From the NCBI GenBank assembly GCA_034231615.1, contig CM067302.1, positions 9,435,603 to 9,499,602 of the forward strand: a stretch of 64,000 bases of DNA, read 5' to 3'. The DNA comes from Meghimatium bilineatum. Taxonomy: Eukaryota > Mollusca > Gastropoda > Stylommatophora > Philomycidae. Positions 46,101-58,100 of the stretch are shown here, in pieces (the first letter of the stretch is position 1; each line of letters opens with the position of its first letter). The notes below the pieces were generated by a model, which was not told the DNA's origin, made no database searches, and saw only the letters and a program-made list of their open reading frames with translations. A program made the translations under genes and the position numbers.

Positions 46101-49100
46101 CAGTAACTATCCAGTGTCTTCTCTCTTTGGTGTCCCATCTCTTTTCCCCCTGAGTTTTGCCTGTTGTTACATTGTACATCCAACCTCCTCTTCTAGTGAA
46201 GCAGAAAATAAGTGGAGACTGTTTTGTTCTGATGTTGGTAAGTAATATTCTTTTGGTGTCAATCTCTTTCATCATGTCCTATTTGTTCTTCTAGTCCTCA
46301 AAGGGATTCTCAGCAATCTTCTGAAAAATCCCCATCTCCATGGTCTCTAGATACCTACTAGTTTATTTATTATCTAAGATTCGCTTCAGAATGATTCGCT
46401 ATGACAGAAATGGATCTATTTAACACATTGAATGATTCTTTTCCTTACGTCTTTTAATAAGGACCTGTCCCATAGCATGCTTTTAATTTTATGAAAAGCT
46501 GCTTTTGTCTGTTCTATTCATTTTCATGTTTCTGATGTTCTTTTTATCTGATGTAATCAGAGCTGCTAGGTATTTCAATTTATGAACATGTTTCATTGTT
46601 TAATGGTTGGTTGGTTGGTTACTGATCCAGCAGTTCATGGGCTCATGCCCTTTGACCCAATGCCATTAAAATGGCATTATATTGCTGGGAAGTCAGTGGA
46701 TTTTCGGCCCACCCTAGGACAGAGCCAGAGAATAACTATCACACCTCCAGGAAGGTAGGTTTCAACCTATTCACTGCTCCCAGCCACTGTAGCCAAGATA
46801 GGGTTCACTGTGCTCATTCCCCGCCACCAATTGACTACTGGTTATGCCGAACTTCTCTATTGCTCCAGGCATGCAACCAAATGTTCAAGTCAAAAGGATT
46901 GTCACGTCCTGAGTCACTGTGCCCCTTATATGGGTTTCAACCATACGAAAAAACAGTGCTGTCAGTTTCCTCCTCCCCAGTACTGCACAGTACATCTCTG
47001 GCTCCCTCCCAACCACAGAGGGTGCATACATATATATTTAAGTAAACATGAAACACATTTCAACAACAAAATAAAAGCATAATTGTATAGATGACGTGCC
47101 ATGAAGTTTCTATAAAAAGATAACCTCAATATAACGGCATGTCATCCACTAAGGTTTTCTGTTGCATGGGTGGTTTGTCTAGTGGGTCATTGGTGAGACC
47201 CACAGACGCAACCACATGCGTCATTGTTTAATCAATTCACTTTGATGTTGCATGTAACAAACATCTGCTGAAAACAATTCCTACATCATCATCATCATAA
47301 CATTGCAAGTCATGACGGATTATTGCAGACACAATTCCTCTTCATTTTAGTCCCTTTACTTTACCCGTAGTCGTAACCTTCAATAACAGTTACTATGTTG
47401 TTCCGACAGGCTGTTGTTGTGCTTGAACTAGTTACGGGCACGGCGTGGGTGGGCGGAACAACAAAGAAACCTGTCGCAAGGGCCAGAGTTGTGCCCTGAT
47501 GTTGACGTCTGTTTTGGAAATATTAGACTCGAAACACCATCGAGTCGAATGGCTGTTGGAACAGAGGGGGGAGCCACATGCTGTGAGGCCAGTTTCTAAT
47601 CAAGAATCAAGAAACCCTTTACTTTGTTCAGTAATATCTGATTCTTAGTTCTTGCTATGTTCTCATATCGTTTTCTTTGTGGTCCAACTTTGTGGTCAAA
47701 CTTGTATTCTTCTTTATGTACGAAGACTCACTTGTGTGGTAGCTGGCGTTTGGTAGGGTCGAAAGGCGCAGATATCGAAGCAAGGCTGTAAACCATGACA
47801 CAACACATTCCATTTTCCAGACTACATCCTGCTAATCCACAGGAGTTTGAGAACAAACACAGAAGAAGGAGTACCGTAATAAAAAAACATTGACTTACAT
47901 GTAATTTCTAACAGAGTCTGGCAGTATAACCACACAGCGTTGTCCTTTCTTCAAGCCGAAATCCTTGATTGCCTGAATAGCACAATGCATCGCAGAGCCG
48001 CTGCTGCCACCTGTGGATGTTAATGCAAGGTGTTATTTGGTTTAGCAAAAATAATATTGAGTTTATTCATGATAGGTAAAACTGCAGTATAACTGAGTAC
48101 AATAACTTACAAAGAGGTAAGAAAAGAGAGCATATTCAAGTTAATGCCTTTAACATTCCAGTACAGATAGATTCTTCTTCTTCAGCTTTCATTCTCAAAC
48201 TCCCGCTGGATCTCTCTTGTAGCAGGACCATGGTCCTATTAGATTTCCAGCAGGATGTAGTCCAGAGAATGGAATTGCATTGTGTCGCCTTTTTATTTGC
48301 GTCAATGTCCTGACACATCCGTCTTCAGATGACAGATATTCAGAAGTCCAGGCTCTAATCAGTGAGAATTATTCAGATGAAAATATTATTATCTATTCTG
48401 ATGGGTTGGTGGTGCGACCCATGCACAGTGCATGGATATTCACAGCTGAATGCAGAGTGAAGTGTATTAGGGAGAGAAGTATTGCTTCCAGTACAATCAC
48501 TAGTAATATGATGATGGAGGCAAAGGCAGTGACCAGGGCAATGATATGGCTGGATACTCATTGCTACATGTCTGTTTTCTGACACTAAATATGCTTTAAA
48601 ATATTCATTTGGGATATCTAAGTCAAAAGTAGCTGAAGTTGATAATGAATTATTTTCTGAAGAGACTTATTTTTGGATTGGACATGTGGGTGTTCGGGTA
48701 AATGAAAGACCAGACTGACCAGTGTGGCTGGAGTTGCTAATAAGTCTTTTCTGAAGAGACTTATTTTTGGATTGGACATGTGGGTGTTCGGTAAATGAAA
48801 GACCAGACTGACCAGTGTGGCTGAAGAGACAAGTGGTAGTTTATTGGATCATGTTGATATTGTGAGGGCAATCAGAGAGCTAGGTCAGATGAAAAATGTA
48901 GGATGTTTCTTCATAAGGAGACTAGTACATGACATCTACCAGTTTCACAGAATTTACATTGGCCACCCCTCAAATGCTCCAGCCGGGATGTCTTACATCA
49001 CTGTGTGTCGACAGTGCCACTGTGTGTCGACAGTGCCACTGTGTGTCGACAGTGCCACTTTGTGTTGGTGCAAAGGTGTCGGAGATATTGTTGTTTTTTT

Positions 49101-52100
49101 TGCTGTCAATTCTCATTCCTCTGCAGCTTCCATATTCACTGACACAATCCCCAAAAGTGTTGGCCAGAAACAGCATAAGCCACTACATTTCTATTTCCAG
49201 GTTGCACCACGTGGAGGTACTTTTAGGATGTTGGTTATCTGCTAACCCTGTGACTACACAAGAGCAATGCGATACCCTTTGTACCTCACCATAACCACTT
49301 ATAATGGGATGAAATGAGGGGGATTAGAAGGTAAAAGTAAAAACTGGCCATATAATTTACTTAATTGCATTGCAGATACCCCCACCCTCGTTCATTTCCA
49401 CCATAATCAAGGATAGCAACAATGTTTGTACAACAAGGTTTAATTTATAAACGGAAATCACGAACATTAGCGCTCGTGAGCTCTTTCTTAACTGGCATGA
49501 CCCAATCATACCATATCATATCAGATCACACATGTGTGTTGTCAGGGCCCGAAAGGGGAGCAAAGAATAGCAACACTGTTTACCTTCCACGCATGTCGTA
49601 AAAGGCGACTAAGGAGGTTATGGGATGGAGTTGGCTGTCCCATCCCATATAGAGTCAGTGACCCAAAGCCATGATGAAGTCGGATGTGTCAGGCCAAAAT
49701 GCACAGATATCGCAGCAATGCTGTAAACCATGGCACAATGCACTGCGTTCAACGGACTACATCCTGCCAATCTGCAGGAGTTTGAGAATGAATGCAGAAG
49801 AAGAAGAATATCCGATCATACCATATCATATCAGATCATCCCATATTATATCCAATCATCCCATATTATATCCAATCATCCCATATTATATCCAATCATC
49901 CCATATTATATCCAATCATCCCATATTATATCCAATCATCCCATATTATATCCAATCATCCCATATTATATCCAATCATCCCATATTATATCCAATCATC
50001 CCATATTATATCCAATCATCCCATATCATATCAGATCATACCATATCATATCCGATCATAGCATATCACTACAAGAGCATCATGGTGTTTGTGAGCACCA
50101 GGTTGAGAACACCTGATTAACATGCTGTGATGATGACATTAATGAGTTCATGTAAAAAGTGAATGTTTAAAGGGAAGAATTACCACAAAGCAATCCTTCC
50201 TCTCGTATGAGTCTGCGAGACATAAGGAATGATGATTTATCCCCACTTTTGTACCATTTGTCTACAAGCTACAGAAGAAAAGTAAACAAAACATACAAAA
50301 TATCTGGATTACTGTTACACAAAATGTTACAAAATGTCTTGAAATGTATTCTAAAACTTGCAAATGTTTACAATTCTATTAAACATCTTTTGTATAACCA
50401 CATTGATCAGTAATCCAATGGTGTCGAAGCCACTCTCTAATGGATACATAATTCTGTTAAAGAGTCCCTGGAAACAAAGCGGCTGACAAACTATTGAAGA
50501 AAGGAGCTTCTGCCCCACAGTTTTCACCAAACACCATACTCATCATCATCATCAGGTGCCATGCAGGCTGGCGTAGGCGATCATGGCTCTTCACAGCTCT
50601 CTATCTCCAGTATTATGTATCAGAATTGTTGTTGTTTCCCTGCCATGGCAGGTTGTTAAACTGTCTAATATTTTCTCAAGTTGTCATCCTCTGTCTCTGT
50701 TGCCCTCAATCTTGTCTGTTGTGACTATGTTCTCCAAAACTCATTGTCTCATAAAGTGGCCAAAAAATTAAGATTGTCTTTTTCTTATATTATTGATTAA
50801 AGTCCGTTTCACATTTGACTCTTTCAATACCTCCACATTAGTTTTTCTGACAGTCCATGGTATTCTCAGCATTCTTCTGTAGAACCACATCTCTGTTGCC
50901 TCTAATTTCCCACATTCCAGTTTGTTTATTGTCCAAGACTCGCACCCATATGTTAGTATAGGAGGAGTAACATAGCAATGCAGAACTCTATGAAAAGTAT
51001 GATTATTTAAAAAAAAATTGTGTTTGTATAAAATGGAATCAATACAGGATCAATACAGAAATACAAAGAATGTGCATGGGTTAGTTTCATCTTTCAATCA
51101 TAAAAAATGATGGGCATATCACAGGAACTTTGGTGAGAAAACACAGAATTGTAAAAGCAAGTCCTTAGATAAGAAAAAAGTTGAAATTTTATAAAGAGGT
51201 TGAAAGACACTGGAAAATAAAATGTCAACAAAAGATAGGATGACATGTATCAATTCCCTTGATACTAACAATAATGGGGGTACTAGAACGGATCCCTGAA
51301 CATTGTGGAGTTTCAGATAATGAGGTACTATAGTGGAACCCTGAACATTGTGGAGTTGTAGGTAACGAGGTACTACAGTGGATCCCTAAACATTGTGGAG
51401 TTGTAGGTAATGAGGTACTACAGTGGATCCCTGCACATTGTGGAGTTGTAGGTAATGAGGTACTATAGTGGATCCCTGAACATTGTGGAGTTGTAGGTAA
51501 CGAGGTACTACAGTGGATCCCTGCACATTGTGGAGTTGTAGGTAATGAGGTACTACAGTGGAACCCTGAACATTGTGGAGTTGTAGGTAACGAGGTACTA
51601 CAGTGGATCCCTAAACATTGTGGAGTTGTAGGTAATGAGGTACTACAGTGGATCCCTGCACATTGTGGAGTGTAGGTAACGAGGTACTACAGTGGATCCC
51701 TAAACATTGTGGAGCGGCAGGTAATGGGTACTGCAGTGGATCCCTGCACATTGTGGAGTTGTAGGTAATGGTGGATCCTTGCACATTGTGGAGCTGCAGG
51801 TAATGAGGCAGCTGGTATAAGCAGGTAAAAAAAAAAGGAACAATTCTAATACAGAGCATTATTGAAGGAGCAAAAACTCTCCCCAAAAGAAAACAAACAT
51901 ATATGGAGTCACAGAATATGCATCAATTTCCCACAAGACCCCATCCTAAAGTGGAACAGATCCAAACAATAACCATCTTCAGACTCTGAAAAGGACAATG
52001 TAGACAACAAGCAAATCTCCACAAAATAAACATTGTCCAAACTAACCAATATCCAAGGGTCATCAGACTCTAGAACACAACCTGCAGACATGTCTACTGT

Positions 52101-55100
52101 TTAGTGACTTGAGAAACTGGATCCGAAAGACAGAACTGAATGTAACAACTGTGAGGACTTTCTGCTGATGAATTAATTTATGGAGACAGCCTGCTTACTT
52201 CTATGACTGTTGAGTGCAGGAAACTTATAGCAGAACTCCTTCAATGAGATTGAAAAAAACTCTTCTAAAACAAATATGCAATGGGAGAGAAATACTGCCA
52301 ACCTTATGTTACATTTGATGGTGCTGGACATTTGATGGTGCTGGACATTTGATGGTGCTGGACATTTGATGGTGCTGGACATTTGATGGTGCTGGACATT
52401 TGATGGTGCTAGACATTTGATGGTGCTGGACATTTGATGGTGCTAGACATTTGATGTAAAAATTATATAACCAAGAGTTGACAGAGAAGCAATACTTCTG
52501 GAGCTTGAGAACAAACACCGAAGATGAAATTTGTCTATTATAATTAAAAACACAACAAGCCAATGTCAACAGGTGGTGTTTCTTAATGATGTCTGTACCA
52601 CAAGCCATTGACAGCGATAAAATGCCAGACCTGAAGGTAGCCATACGAGAAGTGAGCATCCAAAGAAGGGGAGTACTACGGTGTATACCATACCACTGTG
52701 GCATACCAGGAAATGAAGAGACAGACAGGCTGGCAAAGGATGGAGCAACACAGGAACAAAAATACCAAGAAAAGAAGACCCTCATCAAAGCCATCAGGAA
52801 AGTCGACCACCCAAAAGACAATTACCACTATCTCGACAGAGTAGAGCAGGTTATTATCTTCCACCTCAGAACAGGACACAACAGATTACACAGCCACTTA
52901 AATAGACTAAGACTGGTCCCATCACCTCAGTGCCCATGTGGGCAGTCAGCATAGAGCGCTGAACAAATCCTGCAAGACTGCAACATACTAAACCAGTTAA
53001 GGGAAGAACACTGGCCCACAGAGATGGATATCCACAGAAAGCTGTATGGGAGCACTGAGGAGCTTTCAAATACAGCAGCATTTATTAAGAAAACCGGACT
53101 TGCTGTGTAGACATGTCAAACTGCGAACGAGAAGAAGATTAATGAACACAATGAACAAACATTGAACAAAAAATTAATGAACCATAATTCTTACATCTCT
53201 TGATAGCACTGTAGGAACAAAATCATATCCAATCCCTTCCACCTCATAAAATGAGATGTCACTTTTATTCAGAGACTCTGGCTCTGCCAAAAGTGATCCT
53301 TCTGGGTCAACACCAATAATCTGCAGAAAATAATGAACATATTAAAATATAAATATGAACAAACATTTAACACCAATAATCTCCAATAAATAATGAACAT
53401 ATTAAAATATAAACATTTACCACCAATAATCTGCAGCAAATTATGAACATATTAAAATATAAATATTTATATTTTGCAGCAATGGAAGAATATTACAAAT
53501 ATTAATAGTTTCGGTTAACCCTTTGAGTTCTGGTTACCTAACAACTAAAATATCATTGCCCTAGGTTACAGAGCAGGAAATATAAAAGAAGCTGACATAA
53601 TTAGAATTAGTTGCTAAATTTCTTGCATGTATAATTGAAATGCCAAACTGTCACATCCGAAAACAAGTACTATTCGGGGAACTGGCTGAAGGCCATCAAG
53701 CCCACGGTAGACCATGCTGAGGTATAAAGACATCTGTAAATCCTTAATGAAAGGCTTCCACATAGAATCCAAACACGGTTGAAACTCTGGATGTCTGGAA
53801 GCATCTACATGCGAGAGATGCATTGTTTAGAAATAATATGCTTAAAGATATGGAAGAGAAAAGAGAAAGACGCAAACAAAAATCTTCTGTTGCTGTGACA
53901 TGATCACTTGAAAAGTCACATTCCTGAGAAAATATTCAATGGATTGCCTCCTCATATTGTTAAATGACCATCTGCAAGATGTAAAAGGTCATACCATTTA
54001 AATATTATTGCCATCTGTAGTGGTTTTCAATGTACATGTGTGTCTAAATACATTAGCGTCTAAACATTACTTTACATACTATGAAAGACATACCCCTTTT
54101 AAATCCCCTTGAGTGCGAGAGCAGCATTGTTCAGATATAATATGCTTAAAGATATGGGAGAATAAAGAGAAAGACGCAAACAAAAATCTTCCGTTTGAGT
54201 TTTAAATCCCTTCTTGAAGTGGAGATTTTCAGCCTGTGTACTCGAGTCACTGAGAACAGACCAATCGAAACAAGGACTATGACAACATTAACGAACATCC
54301 TGTACAAGTATTAAAGTATTCTCAGGAACACAAACACAGAACATGCATATTCGTACACAAGGACCTAAAGGTCTTCTTGTAAACATAAATAACATAGAGA
54401 CAGAACAATGTTGCTTCAAATAATATCTTATACAAATAAATTCAAGTAGGAAGCATGAGGATAAATGAAAATAATTCGATTGGTCTGTTCTCAGTGACTC
54501 GAGTACACAGGCTGAAAGTCTTGACTGCGCCACATATTTTTTTGGGATGTGGTTGGTCAAGTACGGAAAACCTGTTTACTTGTGTTGCAAAGCGATTCGG
54601 TGCTGCTAGAACAGACCTGGTTCAATTCCCGTCAGCTGTAAGAATTATTTTCATTTATCCTCATGCTTCCTACTTTAATTTATTTATTAAAAACTTGCAG
54701 AGAAGATGGAGTATATTGGATGACATGGAAGTCCCCTTGGATCTAAAAAAAAATACGCTTGTAAACAAGACATCCTAGCCAGGGTATTGAACCAGCCACC
54801 TCTTCAGCAAAATGTAAATTGCTTAACTACTATGTCAAGGAGTTTTACTCTGATTAATACAAACCCCATCAGTCAATTTCTTGAAGTGGAGATGAGACTT
54901 ACTCCAGCCAACAGAGGATGAAAACTAAGATTTTTTTCAGACCATCTCCTACATTGTACCTACACACTCCTGCCCCAGCAAGCGCAGGCGCTGAAGTCGG
55001 AGATACTAGATTTAGAGGCCACACTAGCAACCATGGTATCACGCAACATGACTAGATAACATATCTTCACAACAAACAAAAATCCGTACATGAAGTATTG

Positions 55101-58100
55101 TTGGAACCTCTTTGTTGTAAGAGAGCTAACGCTGTCGGAATCCATTTACCATACAATCATAATAAGAACACCCACAAAATTATTACAAAAATTCTCCACA
55201 CACAAAATGAAGTGCAAGTGAGATAATGGTAGTATAAAAAAGGTGCATTTTTAACATATATTACCCATTCAGATGAAGTGAGTTCATCATCATTAATTGG
55301 TGTCTCCGCAACGAAGGTTGGCCACAACGGACCTCCAACACCCAGTCTCTTGCCTAGGTGGTGTGCTCTGCCAGGCTGTAATTTGTCCATCTCATGATGT
55401 TTCTCTCCCACTTGTATCTCTACCTACCTCATGTTCATGCCCTCAACTTTATTTACCCTCAAGTAAGGTCTTGAACAAAGTGTCATGTCTTTTAATATGT
55501 CCAAAATATTTTATTTGTTTAATGTTTATTTATTTAAACAGTTATGTTCTCACATGAAGTATTGTTGGAACCTCTTTGTTGTAAGAGGGCTAACGCTGTC
55601 GGAATCCATTTACCATACAATCATAATAAGAACACCCATAACCCATCAGGGTAGTACATTGGGAAACATCAGCCATTTGCCACATTGGAAACATCTGCGC
55701 AAAAAGCCCTCCAAAAATTCTGTCCTGAGCCATTTGGATGAGTGCTGAAAAAAAATGCCCGGACCATTTATTGATGTTATCAATTCAAGATTTTCTTTGT
55801 CATATCTTTTCCTTCCCCCTCAACTACTCCCTGAAAAATAGTTTCATAAAGTGAACCCTGTCTCACCACATATACAAACCACACAAGCTTATGCGATTTA
55901 ACTTCTTCTTCTTCTGCGTTCGTTCTCAAACTCCTGCAGATTAGCAGAATGTAGCCCGGAGAACGGAATACGCTGTGTCATGATTTATAGCATTGCTGCG
56001 ATATCTGCGCCTTTTGGCCTGACACATCCAATTTCAGCATGGTGTTGGGTCACTGACCCTATATGGGATGGGACAGCCAACTCCATCCCATAACCTCCTT
56101 AGTCGCCTTTTACGACATGCATGGAAGGTAAACAGTGTTGCTATTCTTTTTACCCCTTTTGGGCCCCGGGCAAAACACGGGCGATGCATTTTAACAATTG
56201 CCAAGTGTTTCTTGGCAACCTGCTACTTTGCTTATATCTTCTTTATATATCCACCTTATGTTCTACATATTTGCTTTGGGCGCATGTGAATCAAAATAAT
56301 ACTTGTCAGAACCTAGCATGCACAGGTTTCTATAGAATACATTAGTGGGAAAGCGTAGAATACGTAATCATTTTCCGTGGTGCTTTTTGTTTTGTTCTAT
56401 GTAGGACACAGAACGGCGGCATTATTAATATATCAATGAATACAATTAATAATATTTTTAAAGAACACAATCGCACATTTATGTTTCGCTAGAACCGTTG
56501 TTAGCAGTTAAGCCGCAGTTCATGATGAAGGGGTATATTTAGAATTTGAGGATGTGTTTATAATATGTAGCAGAAAAGTCTCCGAAAATAATGACACATT
56601 CGTATTAAAAGTGAGCAATTTTTTTCTCTAAACATGAAATGCCAATGCATTCTACGGAAACCTGTGCACATCAGATTCTGTGCATTTTACAGGCCAGAAT
56701 TATTTTGTTTAACATGCACCCCTGATTTGTAACAGACGTCTGTAGGACTTATATTCTAAAGTGTGAATCTTACCTTACAATCTGGGCATTTCATTTTAAT
56801 CTTGCGAGAAATACCAGCAATCGTGCCACCTGTGCCAGCTGAAGCCACAATCATATCAACTTTACCTGTGTGAAATAACAAACATGAATGTGACTAAATG
56901 TGTACGTGACTAAATATTATGTAACTTAACACGTATGTGACGAAACATGTGTGCGACTAAACGTGTATGTGACTAAACATGTGTGTGACTAAACATCTAT
57001 GCGACTAAACATGTGTGTGACTAAACATCTATGCGACTAAACATGTATGTGACTAAACATGTGTGTGACTAAACATCTATGCGACTAAACATGTGTGTGA
57101 CTAAACATCAATGCGACTAAAAATGTGTGTGACTAAACATCTATGCGACTAAACATGTGTGTGACTAAACATCTATGCGACTAAACATGTGTGTGACTAA
57201 ACATCTATGCGACTAAACATGTGTGTGACTAAACATGTGTGTGACTAAACATGTGTGTGACTAAACATGTGTGTGACTAAACATGTGTGTGACTAAACCA
57301 TACATTGTGTTTCATGCTTCAGTGTTCTTGTAGGACAACAGTCCTACTAGATTTTCAGCAGGATGGTCCAGAGAATGGAAATGCATTGAGTCATGCTTTT
57401 ATTTGTGCCAATGGCCTGACACATCCTCCTTCAGGTGTGTTTCATACAATTGCACTTATTTGGAGGGGTAAGAATATTTAAGGAGTAAGTTGACAGATGA
57501 GCTGAAGTGAGGAGCTAGCTGCCTTACCATTTAGCTCAGTTAGTCAGCAGATTATCATATTAATCCGGACACACCAATAGGTGTTATGTTCTAATATTAA
57601 GTATGTCTTTCAGAATGTAGTAACTGACTCTTTCTGTTCTGTGTTGGTTGAAAACTCTTCTTTTGACATGCTGCTAATTTCATGCTGCTCCAGACTTCAC
57701 GCCTAAGTCCTGCATTCTAGTTATAGACACAGAAGAAGAAACACTTTCACATAATCTAACTTGTTTAACTCATTGATTGCATTCAAAATATCCGCACTGT
57801 CCATTGAAATATCACTAGTTACAGTGGCTACCCTGGTAAGTCTACCTGCTCTTTCATTTCCCCTAAAACATATCCAGGAGAGTTACCTTCATTTTTGTAC
57901 TTATTTTATCGGTTGCTACATTGTACTTCAAACTTCCTCTTCTCATCATGTGGCTAATAAATGTAGACTGTTTTTTTTCTAATATTGATAAATAACTTCC
58001 TTTTAGTGTCAATCTCCCTCAGTACATTCTTAGTTTTAGTGTCAATCTCCCTCAGTACATTCTCAGTTTTAGCGTCAATCTCCCTCAGTACATCCTCAGT

